22,039 nucleotides of DNA, taken from a virus. Location: the IMG/VR virus record IMGVR_UViG_3300047586_000032, positions 1 through 22,039 of that record. One strand, given 5' to 3'. Below are positions 13,712-21,863 of this stretch, piece by piece. The position numbers were made by a program, and so were the translations under genes. The notes beneath the pieces are model-generated. The model worked only from the letters and a program-made list of their open reading frames with translations. It searched no databases and had not been told where the DNA came from. Numbering within the stretch: position 1 is the stretch's first letter; every line of letters starts with the position of its first letter.

Positions 13712-16700
13712 TGGCTGGCGTTCAAACCTTCATGGGGTCGTTCACGGCCAAGACCGGAACGGGAACGCAGCAAACCACCGGCATAGGTTTCACTCCAGCA
13801 GCGATTATCTTCTGGTATGATTTTGGCACCACAACCGCGAATACGTGGCACAATACGGCAGGGCAAGGACACGGTTTTGCGGCGTTCGATGGAACAAACT
13901 ACACGAACGCTGGAACAAGTTACGCCGCAGAACTCTTCGCTTCCTCTCACGCTTGCGTAAACCAGTCCTTCTCAAGCGGTAGTTATTGTCTCTATGCTGG
14001 TAACTATGCCGGAACAGCGCAAGTTGAGGCAAGTCTGACTGCCGTGGCAAACGGTTCGTTCACCCTTACCTATGCCGTCGCCGCTGCATCAGCGTTCACA
14101 GTTAATTATCTCGCTATCGGTGGAAACTGCACGAAAGGATACGTCAAGAAGTGGGCATTTCCAGCATCCGGTACAACTCAGGATGTCGCCGTAACCGGCG
14201 TAGGATTCAAACCGCAATGTGTCCTCCACGCGAGCATTGATGAGGGTACTGACCCCGATACAAGTGGATGGGCCGTCATTGCTTTCGGCGCGATGGATGC
14301 AGCCGGAAACCAATGGGCTACATATAACGTTCAAAATTCTGCTTCATCAGCGGTAGCTAACCGCGTTCAAACCAACGCGAGCTGTGTCTGGTGGACTGAC
14401 GGTGAAACGAGCGTCAGTGAAAAAGCGACCTACAAAAGCATGGATACTGACGGGTTTACCGTCAATTCCACTGCAAATGACGGACAAGCCACGGTGATCT
14501 ATTCACTTTGCCTCTATGATGCGACGCCAAACGAGATGGGCGTGGGATCATGGGCAAAGACAACCGGAGGCAACGGATCAACGGATGCCGTCACCACGCC
14601 GGTTACATACCAGATCAACGGCATGATGTATTTCACCGACTCTTACACCGTCAATACTGCGCTGCAAACCGGCGGACGTTGTAGTATCGGTGGTTCCGAC
14701 GGAACACATCTCGGCAGCATCGTCGAATCTACCAAGACCGCAGCGGCCACTCCTCTCGCATATGGTGCGTTTTACAACAATAATGCGCTTGTTATCGCAG
14801 ATAATGATACAAAAACGAATAATTCACTCCTAACGGCGAACACACTCAACGCAAACGGCACCGTCACGGTGACATGGGGAACCAGCGCAGCGGTGGCGAC
14901 GCAGGTTTTATATGTCGCGTTCGGCGTCGGTGCTGGTGATGTAACGGTTGCGGGAGCCACAGCAACATCCAGCTTCAACGCCAACGCCCCTTCATTACTT
15001 GTCAATGATGTTGACGGCGCGACGGTCACAAATTGTCAAGTTGAATACATTGGCACCAGTTGGCCAACTTCAGGAACCGCCGTCACCAATATAGGGCAGT
15101 CTACAGGGAACAACGCGACTGCCACAGCGAATGAATATTATCTTAATCCGAGCAGCCAAGCTCAGGCGTGGAGAATCCCATTAGGAGCCAATGACATAAT
15201 CTCGACGGCACGTTGGGCGGCCATTGATAACCCAACGAGTCTTACCTTTGAGGTTGGGTTCAGCATTGACGGCACGATTGAAGCAGGGCGGCATTATTTA
15301 CTCGCTAAGGTAACTACAGCCCCTGCCGGTTGGGGCGTTTGGTTCAGTGATGATGGATCACTCGCTTGTTCAAGAGACGGAACATCGAGCTATCGCTTTT
15401 ATTTGACGACTGGATCGCTGGTTGCGAACGGCCATAAATATGTCCTTCAGGTCCACTGGGATATGTCGGCGACCACGAACGCGCCGGTAATGCGCCTATC
15501 AACTGATGGAGCCGCCTTCACGACGCCTTCTCTTACAGCGTCGGGAACCGCGACCGCGTGGGTCAACGATTCGACCAGCGGAACGTTATCCATTGGCTTC
15601 TCGACCAGCTATCCACGAGCTATTACGGTCTACTATTGGAGGCTGCATATCGGCGTCATTCTCTCCGACGCGGTATTAAACGCGAATGATACTGCGAGCA
15701 AGTGGAGGCTTTATGATGCAAGAATTGCCGCAGCCACCGCTACCGCGAACTTCAACGCTAATGCGGGAGTAATTTCTGTAGTAACTCCATCCGTTACTGC
15801 TACCTCAAACTTCAACGCTAATGCGGCATTGATTGGAGCTGCAACAGCAGCAGCGACTGCTACCGCTAACTTCAATGCGAACGTTCCGTCTCTCGTTTGG
15901 GACGTAGTAACAGCCGCAGCTACCGCAAGCTTCGAGCTTGATGCCAACGCTGGACTGGTTGGAGCGGCTACGACCGCACCCGCTGCGACCGCTAGCTTCA
16001 ACGCGAACGTTCCGTCTCTCGTTTGGGATGTGGTAACGACAGCGGCAACAGCAAGCTTTGAGTTTGATGCAAATGCTGGGTTAGTCGGCGCCGCAACAAC
16101 CGCACCTACAGCTGAACTCGACTTCAATGCCAATGCCGCTGTGATAAGCGTCGTAACTCCAGCAGCTACCGCTACTGCAACATTCGACGCTAATACAACC
16201 GCAATCAACGTAGGAACTGACGCTATAGCGGCCACTCTGACGTTCAATGCGAATGTCCCGACGGAGGAATGGGACGTAGTGGTTCCGGCAGTTGAGGCCA
16301 TTGCTAACTTCAATGCGAATACCACGGCGGTTGATGTAGGAACTACGGCCCCTACTGCTGCCGCGACCTTCAATGCCAACGTTCCGTCGGCAGTCTGGGA
16401 TGTAGTAACGACGGCTGCAACCGCTTCCGTAACCTTCAATGCAATCTCGCCGCTGGTAGGCGTAACCACCCCTGGAGCGACAGCTGAACTAGACTTCAAC
16501 GCCAATGCTGCGCTAATTGACGTAGTAACTGCCGCAGCAACGGCAGCACTTACGTTTAATGCTAATGTTCCAACCGAGGAATGGGACGTAGTTGTTACAG
16601 CGGCAACAGCCATTGCTAACTTCAATGCGAATACCACAGCTGTAAATGTAGGGACTACCAGCGCAGCAGCTCAGCTCAGCTTTAATGCCAATGTCCCCTC

Positions 16701-18336
16701 TACAATCTGGGACGTCGTAATATCAAGCGCCACAGCCACCGCGACGTTTAACGCCAACGCGGGGCTGGTTGGCGTAGGCACTTCGAGCGCTACAGCTGAG
16801 CTTGATTTTAATGCTAACGTCGCATTGATAGGCGTCGGAACGCAGGCAGCGACAGCGACTTTCGAGTTTGATGTAACCGACTGGACTGTAGTTACCGCAT
16901 ACGATGTCGTTGTCACCGCAGCAACGGCAGTGGCATCCTTTGCGTCGAATGCGCCATTAGTAGGCGTCGGTGCTATTGGAAGCACAGCGCAGCTGAGCTT
17001 TAACGCTAATGTAGCTAGTGCAGTCTGGGATGTGATAATCTCAGCCGCTACAGCCTCTTTGGAGTTTGACGCAAACACAGGCGTCGTAGGCGTCGGGACC
17101 ACAAGTCAAACTGCACAGCTGAACTTTAACGCGAATGCAGGATTAGTTGGCGTCGGCCTCGTAGCAGCAACAGGCACCTTCCAGTTTAATGCAAACATCG
17201 TTGCGGCAGCTGAAGATGTCGTGATAATGGGCGTCACCGCAGAGATGACGTTCGCTGCTAATTCACCTTTGATTGGCGTCAGCGTTCTAGGAGCAGCTTC
17301 GCAGTTAGGCTTCAATGCCAACGTAGCGAACGCCGTGTGGGACGTGGTAACTGAGGTTCCCCCAGCTCTCTTGGAATTTAATGCCAATACATCAATCGTA
17401 AGCGTGGGGGTGCTAAGTGAAGCTGCCCAGCTAGAGTTTGCCGCAAATACCCCATTGATTAGTGTTATTGTTACTGGCGCCACAGCACAAACCCAGTTTG
17501 ATGCTAATGTAGGCTTGGTTGGCGTAGTGGTTCTCGGACAAACTGCAATCGCTACCTTCGATGCGAATGTCCCCATAGCGGCGCTGGATGTGATTATTGC
17601 CGGAGCGACAGCGGTGATGCCGTTCGACGCGAATGCGGCACTCATTGGTGTAGGTACTCTTGGTTCTACAGCTGAACTCACATTCAATGCAAACGCGGCA
17701 AGCGTGACCTGGGATATCCTAATCGCAGGGGCAACTGCTTTTCTGGACTTCAATGCAAACGCTTCTGTCGTAGGTGTAAGCACTCCAAGCGCGACTGCCA
17801 CGGTTCAGATGGATGCGAACGCGGCCCTAGTTGGCGTGAGCGCTGTAGGAACATCGGCACAGTTCACTTTCGGCGCAAACTCAGGACTCGTAGCGGTCAG
17901 TGTATTAGGCACCACAGCCACTTTCGAGTTTGAAGCTATCATCGGTTTCGTTCCGCAGGACATATTCGTAACCGCAGCTACAGCAATTCTTGAGCTTGAA
18001 GCGAATCCTGCATTGGTCGGTGCAGGCGTGGAGGGCGCTACAGCTGAGCTTGATTTTGACGTTAACGCGCCGATTATCAGTGTAGGCGTCAATGGCGAAA
18101 CGGCGATCACAGGGTTTACCGCAAATGTTCCAGTAGTCACCATTGAGTATATCGGCACGGTGATTCATTTGATTGGAACCTCGTCTAGTACGCACGCGGC
18201 TACAGGATCAAGTGCTGAAGCGGTCGAACTGGAAGGAGATTCGACTGAAACAGCTGGCGTAGAAGGATTGACTTCAGAAACTATTAAGCTCGAAGGTGAG
18301 TCATTAGATACGGTTGAGTTAGAGGGGACAAAATGA
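13711..18336 (+). CDS. Giant repeat-containing surface/fibre protein, 1541 residues
   Basis: Layout: residues 1-410, beta-rich virion-type domains (GIGFTPAAIIFWY, GVGFKPQCVLHASI); about 412-432, a lone repeat (ATATSSFNANAPSL); about 442-670, a lectin-like (LamG/concanavalin-like) region with HKYVLQVHWD and APVMRLSTDG; about 673-1484, about 39 tandem repeats of 20 or 22 residues with consensus TA-x-x-x-FNAN-x-x-LVGVGT; about 1485-1541, an acidic end with ELEG repeats. A 22-residue variant with WDVV alternates with 20-residue ones. The protein is nearly free of Lys/Arg in the repeats. A long beta-structured fibre shaft carrying a sugar-binding head is my best reading, with host attachment as likely role. 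ATG overlaps the stop of the YkgJ-like gene. No cysteines or signal peptide in the repeats. Confidence 0.75.
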   Translation: MAGVQTFMGSFTAKTGTGTQQTTGIGFTPAAIIFWYDFGTTTANTWHNTAGQGHGFAAFDGTNYTNAGTSYAAELFASSHACVNQSFSSGSYCLYAGNYAGTAQVEASLTAVANGSFTLTYAVAAASAFTVNYLAIGGNCTKGYVKKWAFPASGTTQDVAVTGVGFKPQCVLHASIDEGTDPDTSGWAVIAFGAMDAAGNQWATYNVQNSASSAVANRVQTNASCVWWTDGETSVSEKATYKSMDTDGFTVNSTANDGQATVIYSLCLYDATPNEMGVGSWAKTTGGNGSTDAVTTPVTYQINGMMYFTDSYTVNTALQTGGRCSIGGSDGTHLGSIVESTKTAAATPLAYGAFYNNNALVIADNDTKTNNSLLTANTLNANGTVTVTWGTSAAVATQVLYVAFGVGAGDVTVAGATATSSFNANAPSLLVNDVDGATVTNCQVEYIGTSWPTSGTAVTNIGQSTGNNATATANEYYLNPSSQAQAWRIPLGANDIISTARWAAIDNPTSLTFEVGFSIDGTIEAGRHYLLAKVTTAPAGWGVWFSDDGSLACSRDGTSSYRFYLTTGSLVANGHKYVLQVHWDMSATTNAPVMRLSTDGAAFTTPSLTASGTATAWVNDSTSGTLSIGFSTSYPRAITVYYWRLHIGVILSDAVLNANDTASKWRLYDARIAAATATANFNANAGVISVVTPSVTATSNFNANAALIGAATAAATATANFNANVPSLVWDVVTAAATASFELDANAGLVGAATTAPAATASFNANVPSLVWDVVTTAATASFEFDANAGLVGAATTAPTAELDFNANAAVISVVTPAATATATFDANTTAINVGTDAIAATLTFNANVPTEEWDVVVPAVEAIANFNANTTAVDVGTTAPTAAATFNANVPSAVWDVVTTAATASVTFNAISPLVGVTTPGATAELDFNANAALIDVVTAAATAALTFNANVPTEEWDVVVTAATAIANFNANTTAVNVGTTSAAAQLSFNANVPSTIWDVVISSATATATFNANAGLVGVGTSSATAELDFNANVALIGVGTQAATATFEFDVTDWTVVTAYDVVVTAATAVASFASNAPLVGVGAIGSTAQLSFNANVASAVWDVIISAATASLEFDANTGVVGVGTTSQTAQLNFNANAGLVGVGLVAATGTFQFNANIVAAAEDVVIMGVTAEMTFAANSPLIGVSVLGAASQLGFNANVANAVWDVVTEVPPALLEFNANTSIVSVGVLSEAAQLEFAANTPLISVIVTGATAQTQFDANVGLVGVVVLGQTAIATFDANVPIAALDVIIAGATAVMPFDANAALIGVGTLGSTAELTFNANAASVTWDILIAGATAFLDFNANASVVGVSTPSATATVQMDANAALVGVSAVGTSAQFTFGANSGLVAVSVLGTTATFEFEAIIGFVPQDIFVTAATAILELEANPALVGAGVEGATAELDFDVNAPIISVGVNGETAITGFTANVPVVTIEYIGTVIHLIGTSSSTHAATGSSAEAVELEGDSTETAGVEGLTSETIKLEGESLDTVELEGTK
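15727..18162 (+). repeat. About 39 tandem 60-66 bp protein-coding repeats
   Basis: The repeats encode FNAN-centred units. At the DNA level most copies differ at synonymous sites, but some are recent copies: 26 bases at 15877-15902 recur exactly at 16003-16028 (126 apart, one 20+22 pair), and 29 bases at 16297-16325 recur at 16609-16637 (312 apart, five repeats). Confidence 0.85.
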
Positions 18337-18337
18337 C

Positions 18338-18685
18338 ATGATGCACTATCAGGATATTGGCGTAGACGAACCGATTGTCGCAGGAGAATATACGCGGATC
18401 ACGGCGGACATTTATACCGATGATACTAAAACCGTGCTTGATCCGACTCTCGCAACTGGCGTGATAACGTGGACGCTCATGGGCGGTCTTGGCGATCTGG
18501 TCGTGAAGACCTCAGAAACTGAGGGAGGGATCACCGTTGACAGTCCTACTGCTGGCTCGATTATCATAGAGATATTAGAAGTAGATACTGAAGGATTCTC
18601 GCCAGGGGAATACACGCACAGGGCCGAGATTGAGATATCTAGTCACAAGAAAGGTTTATTCGAGGGCATTTTCAGGATGGAATAA
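18338..18685 (+). CDS. BppU-like baseplate/tail Ig-like protein
   Basis: 115 residues. The pattern EYTRITADIYTDDTKTVLDP, ATGVITWTLMGG, TDS-like turn with GSIIIEILEVDTEG, then FSPGEYTHRAEIEI is that of small Ig-like domains at the N-terminus of baseplate upper proteins (BppU type), which attach receptor-binding proteins. GAGGGG lies 11 bases ahead of ATG 18338; ATG 18341 is an alternative. It follows the giant protein with a one-base gap, so it may anchor or partner it. Confidence 0.6.
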   Translation: MMHYQDIGVDEPIVAGEYTRITADIYTDDTKTVLDPTLATGVITWTLMGGLGDLVVKTSETEGGITVDSPTAGSIIIEILEVDTEGFSPGEYTHRAEIEISSHKKGLFEGIFRME

Positions 18686-18691
18686 GCAAAC

Positions 18692-18698
18692 CTATAAG
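18692..18698 (+). promoter_or_regulatory. TATA-like element before the neck/tail genes
   Basis: CTATAAG in a 42-base AT-rich gap with an eight-A run (18701-18708). A start of transcription near 18716-18720 would leave a short leader with AAGG (18714-18717) before ATG 18728. A separate late promoter after the long cassette is plausible. Confidence 0.35.
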
Positions 18699-18727
18699 TT
18701 AAAAAAAAGCGTTAAGGTCAGCAGAAA

Positions 18728-19240
18728 ATGGTATTCGACGTTTATGTGGAAGATGAGGCTTGTATTGCCTCATTGATGGCACTTGCCGCCGAAGCTCCGA
18801 TAATGTGCGCGGCGGGAGTAAATCTCGCTCTGGAAGAAGGAAAAGAGATGGCGGAGGCGGATATTAAGGTTGATACCGGCGCAGCTAGATCCCTCATTGA
18901 TATCATTCCGGCTACGCCGACCACTATTTTTGATGCTCAGCTGCGTTCAATGGCCGACTATTCTGGCTACATAGAAAATGTTGAAGGGGGGCCGTTCGCT
19001 AGGAGCCCAGGTTCAAGGGCGCCCCCTGCAAGCGCGTTAATGGGCTGGGCTTCGCGGCACGGCAGCACCGAAGGCTATACTGACCAACAGTTTGCATACG
19101 TTCTCGCTAGGTCGATTGGCGAGAAAGGTGTAGAGAGCAAACCATATATCGCGTATTTAGCCAAAGAAAAACTACCTGCATTGCTTGAAGCGCAGGTTAC
19201 ACTTGCATTAGATGAGCTGGCGGGAGTGTCGGCACTATGA
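18728..19240 (+). CDS. Neck / tail completion protein (HK97 gp10-like)
   Basis: 170 residues. KVDTGAARSLIDIIP (about 48-62), YSGYIENVEGGPFARSP (about 78-95), ALMGWASRH, and GVESKPYIAYLAKEKLPALLE (about 136-156) give the recognisable pattern of HK97 gp10-like proteins that link head and tail. Preceded by a short gap with a TATA-like element, followed by the tail terminator in an ATGA overlap (19237-19240). Length is normal. Confidence 0.85.
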   Translation: MVFDVYVEDEACIASLMALAAEAPIMCAAGVNLALEEGKEMAEADIKVDTGAARSLIDIIPATPTTIFDAQLRSMADYSGYIENVEGGPFARSPGSRAPPASALMGWASRHGSTEGYTDQQFAYVLARSIGEKGVESKPYIAYLAKEKLPALLEAQVTLALDELAGVSAL

Positions 19241-19644
19241 CGGCAATGCGATCTGCAGCATACGCATTGCAGGTTGCAGTTAAAGATCGCGTACAAACCT
19301 ACCTCCCAACATGGCCAATATCAGAAAAGACGCAGAAGAATAAGAAACCCCCATATATTGAATTATACGATATCTCAATGGTTTCTAGCCTGGATACTAA
19401 GACCACCAAAGCCGAGAGAATTAGGCTGACCATCAGGGTCTTTGATGAGGGTGAAAATTCAGATGCGGTCAAAGACGCTATTGATGACATTATGCAGGCG
19501 ATAAGCAGTAGCAACTTGTCGCTTATTGACAATTTTATTTGCTACCTTCAAATTCACGAACGAACCGTTCCAAGTGTGCTCCAACGCGACAACAAGACGT
19601 GGATGGGGTCAACTACTTGGCAGTTCAGTATCAGGCAGGCGTGA
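19237..19644 (+). CDS. Tail terminator (DUF3168-like)
   Basis: 135 residues. It caps the tail tube and joins the neck. Early helix SAAYALQVAVKDRVQTYL, then PYIELYDI, KAERIRLTIRVFDEGENSDAVKDAIDDIMQAI, and the late strand WMGSTTWQFSIR match the family layout. It overlaps the neck gene by 4 bases. The intergenic space after it holds the second copy of the inverted-repeat element. Confidence 0.75.
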   Translation: MTAMRSAAYALQVAVKDRVQTYLPTWPISEKTQKNKKPPYIELYDISMVSSLDTKTTKAERIRLTIRVFDEGENSDAVKDAIDDIMQAISSSNLSLIDNFICYLQIHERTVPSVLQRDNKTWMGSTTWQFSIRQA

Positions 19645-19674
19645 AGTCCTAGAACCGAAAACCGAACTAAATCA

Positions 19675-19699
19675 GTTGTTTCCTGTAGGAAACAACAAA
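19675..19699 (+). promoter_or_regulatory. Inverted-repeat element, copy 2, before the tail tube gene
   Basis: GTTGTTTCCT (19675-19684) and AGGAAACAAC (19687-19696) flank GT: a 22-base inverted repeat, or as RNA a 9-bp stem with a UGUA loop. From 19678 it matches the element at 1741-1762 with a single C-to-T change in the loop. A separate ribosome site (AGGGGTGA) follows before ATG 19719. Confidence 0.65.
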
Positions 19700-19718
19700 C
19701 CAGGGGTGAATATAGAAC

Positions 19719-20150
19719 ATGACAGGCGAAATTCCGCTGATTGGAACGGACGTTCTGTTGCAGGTTTATACCGGCAGCATATACGAAACGGTCTTTGGTC
19801 AGCGTGGATGCACTTTGAACCTAAAGATGACCACTGTTGCTGTGAACTGGAAAGGTTCAGGCCGGTGGACAAACAGAGTGCCAGGCGACCGTGATTGGTC
19901 AATGGATTTGACCGGCATGCACTGGCTCCAGAGCGACAATGCAACGTGGGAATCGACAATTATGTTTCTGAAGGACTCGTTTATTGGCTCAGAGACAGTT
20001 AACCGACTTAGACTAAAGATGCTCTTCCCAGGCGGCTACGCTGCTTCCGGCTACGGCTATATGGAGACTATGACGCTCGATGAGCCGGTCGGTGCTGAGG
20101 CGACGCTGAAAGGGACATTTGTTGCAGACGGCGCATTAACATTCGCTTAG
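19719..20150 (+). CDS. Major tail tube protein (TP901-1 type)
   Basis: 143 residues. It forms the tube of the long tail. GTDVLLQVYTGSIYETVFGQ, then LNLKMTTVAVNWKGSGRW, then RDWSMDLTGMHW and the closing GAEATLKGTFVADGALTF give the tail tube pattern, in which a membrane-free beta-barrel core is followed by FxGDG-like end. AGGGGTGA is 10 bases ahead. Sits after the terminator, with the inverted-repeat element in between. Confidence 0.85.
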   Translation: MTGEIPLIGTDVLLQVYTGSIYETVFGQRGCTLNLKMTTVAVNWKGSGRWTNRVPGDRDWSMDLTGMHWLQSDNATWESTIMFLKDSFIGSETVNRLRLKMLFPGGYAASGYGYMETMTLDEPVGAEATLKGTFVADGALTFA

Positions 20151-20166
20151 GCGGGGGTGACAGGAA

Positions 20167-20517
20167 ATGGCGGTTATAACGCCTATAACTCCGACCCAGA
20201 TCACTAGCGCCGGTGTCCAGCAGACTCTAGCAGCGGCTACCGCTTGCGGTGACAAGTTTAAACCACAGGCAAACCACGACTTTATCGTAGTCAAGAATGG
20301 CTCTTCAGCAGCAATCACCGTAACCATCCCCAACCAGGCAGGAGGCGACGACCTTGTGGTCACTGTCGCAAAGCTGGCAGATGGGGCGGACAGCAACAAA
20401 ACTATCGCTTTCGATTCGGCGTATCCCATCACAGATTACATTGACAGCGATGGCTACGTGAACATCGGCTACAGTCTGGCTACTACAATAACAGTCGGAG
20501 TATTTAGAGCGAATTAA
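20167..20517 (+). CDS. Small Ig-like structural protein A
   Basis: 116 residues. Beta-rich: NHDFIVVKNGSSAAITVTIP, a loop, then YPITDYIDSDGYVNIGYS and TITVGVFRAN at the end. Resembles the next gene's product in its middle and end, so the two look like paralogs. GGGGGTGA 8 bases ahead. Located between tail tube and chaperones, where accessory tail-surface proteins occur. Family not assigned. Confidence 0.6.
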   Translation: MAVITPITPTQITSAGVQQTLAAATACGDKFKPQANHDFIVVKNGSSAAITVTIPNQAGGDDLVVTVAKLADGADSNKTIAFDSAYPITDYIDSDGYVNIGYSLATTITVGVFRAN

Positions 20518-20531
20518 AAGAGGAGGTTAAG

Positions 20532-20930
20532 ATGACTTCAGTTGATACAAGAGTCCCCACAAAAATAGTGGCGACTGGGATCGACCAAGATACATACATC
20601 ACACAGCCAAGCTATTCTACCGTTCAGTTTGCACCCAATGGAAACAAGAATCTAATTGTGATTTCTTGCTCCAGTGGCACGGCTGTCGTGACGGCAAATG
20701 CAGTAACGGCGTGCAACATGCCGCTTGCGTGCTATCAAGGCTCCGTAGCGGGGAAACCTAACGACCACGGCTTGCACAACTTTGTGATGAGCGTGGATTC
20801 TGGAGCTACCAGTCCAGAAACGTTCGTGCTTCCGTATGTTGACCACTACACCGATGACACCGGATTGGTGACATTGACGGTGAGCTCAACACTGGGTAAC
20901 ATGAAGATCGGCATATTCGAGATGCCTTAA
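20532..20930 (+). CDS. Small Ig-like structural protein B
   Basis: 132 residues. NGNKNLIVISCSSGTAVVTA and DDTGLVTLTVSSTLGNMKIGIFE match the first gene's NHDFIVVKNGSSAA and DSDGYVNIGYSLATTITVGVF at equivalent places. An inserted loop (about 60-85, with HGLHNF) is extra. GAGGAGGT lies 5 bases ahead of the ATG. Likely a duplicated tail-surface protein. Confidence 0.6.
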   Translation: MTSVDTRVPTKIVATGIDQDTYITQPSYSTVQFAPNGNKNLIVISCSSGTAVVTANAVTACNMPLACYQGSVAGKPNDHGLHNFVMSVDSGATSPETFVLPYVDHYTDDTGLVTLTVSSTLGNMKIGIFEMP

Positions 20931-20943
20931 ACGGTGAGGGTGT

Positions 20944-21435
20944 ATGCCAGCACGAAAGGCAGGGAGCGGGACAGACGGGCTTAGAAAATCGAGAGGAGGA
21001 AAAGTTATGAAGGGGGCAGGACCGGATACGTCAATTCCCGTGAATTTTAAAGACGGGGAACGGCGTATCGACTTTAAAATGGGCGCAATAGAAGCGATAG
21101 AAAGTAGCTATCCGGACCCAGATACCGGCAACCCAACCACACCGATATCAGTTATTCTCAGGTGGCAGAAAGGTGGCTTCGGGATGTCATGGTCACAGCT
21201 CAAGGTTTTCCTATGGGCGGGGCTTCTTTGGGAAACGCCTCACTTACGAAAGGATGAGCTTAATGACATGATGGAACTTAAAAAGGTCAAGTACTATTCA
21301 GATCAAGTCGATGAAGCCCTAAAACTGGCGTTCGGAATTTCAGATGAAGATATTGCCAACGCGCAAGCAGCTGCAGATGACCAGAAAGCGCAAGAGGCAG
21401 TAGAAAAAAATGGAGCCTTGACTGGCGAGAGTTAA
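20944..21435 (+). CDS. Tail assembly chaperone, short form (G-like)
   Basis: 163 residues, produced without frameshifting. Function by family: binds the tape measure during tail building. Core IDFKMGAIEAIESSYPDPDTG, ILRWQKGGFGMSWSQLKVFLWAGLLWE, then DQVDEALKLAFGI, a typical chaperone layout. First 30 residues are charged. Ends in AVEKNGALTGES, after the slippery site. The ribosome site is GAGGGTG (20936-20942) directly before the ATG, spaced closely. Short and long forms share the N-terminus. Confidence 0.8.
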   Translation: MPARKAGSGTDGLRKSRGGKVMKGAGPDTSIPVNFKDGERRIDFKMGAIEAIESSYPDPDTGNPTTPISVILRWQKGGFGMSWSQLKVFLWAGLLWETPHLRKDELNDMMELKKVKYYSDQVDEALKLAFGISDEDIANAQAAADDQKAQEAVEKNGALTGES

Positions 21436-21863
21436 AAAATCAGGCATACGGGTTCTTAAATTTACGTCCCCGCGAGTTTTGGTGGGAGTACACCTTGGTT
21501 GAGATAACCGAGATGCTGCAAGCCCATTATGAATGGGAAGAGCGACTTGGTGATATAATTGCGTACGGCACAAATGTAGGTTTCACTGGCAAGAAACCGA
21601 AGCGCAGAACAGATTCTACTACCAAGAGATCAGTGGAGTCCGACCGGCAGCATCTTCTGAAGATGATGCGTGGAGACGCTGACCCTGAGCCAGTGGAGCT
21701 GACTCCTGAGCTTGTCGAGACTGTTTTTGCCAATGAGGTTAAAGGTGCAAAGCGAGTTGACATCCTACCCCCTCAGACAGAGCCAGATCAAGATGTGGCG
21801 GCTGATGTGAGATATCTTAGGGCATTGGATCGCCTGCTCAAAGAAGAGCACAAGGAGAATTAA
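20944..21863 (+). CDS. Tail assembly chaperone, -1 frameshifted long form (GT-like)
   Basis: About 306 residues if a -1 shift happens at 21405-21411. The second part (frame of 21411-21863) reads WSLDWRELKNQAYGFLNLRP followed by REFWWEYTLVEITEML, a pattern typical of the T domain of chaperones (LxP..FW..T..E). It is open from 21381, so it covers the shift site, has no strong start codon of its own, and ends overlapping the tape measure start by one base. Acidic, Lys-rich C-terminus. By analogy with lambda G/GT the long form recruits the tape measure and tube protein. Confidence 0.8.
21405..21411 (+). other. Slippery heptamer for -1 frameshifting
   Basis: A_AAA_AAT in phase with the upstream frame (codons GAA AAA AAT). 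After slipping, reading continues TGG AGC CTT. The upstream frame ends 22 bases after the heptamer (stop TAA 21433-21435). Confidence 0.8.

Noticed and set aside
15711-18158. Long antisense frames across the repeat region (up to 308 codons)
   Set aside because: They arise because the repetitive Ala/Asn/Thr/Val codons leave the opposite strand open; the plus-strand frame is a single 1541-codon protein with protein-level repeat conservation.
21495-21863. Independent TTG-start gene after the chaperone
   Set aside because: The frame is open further upstream to the slippery heptamer, and the conserved-looking residues begin before 21495; it is better read as the frameshifted part of the chaperone.
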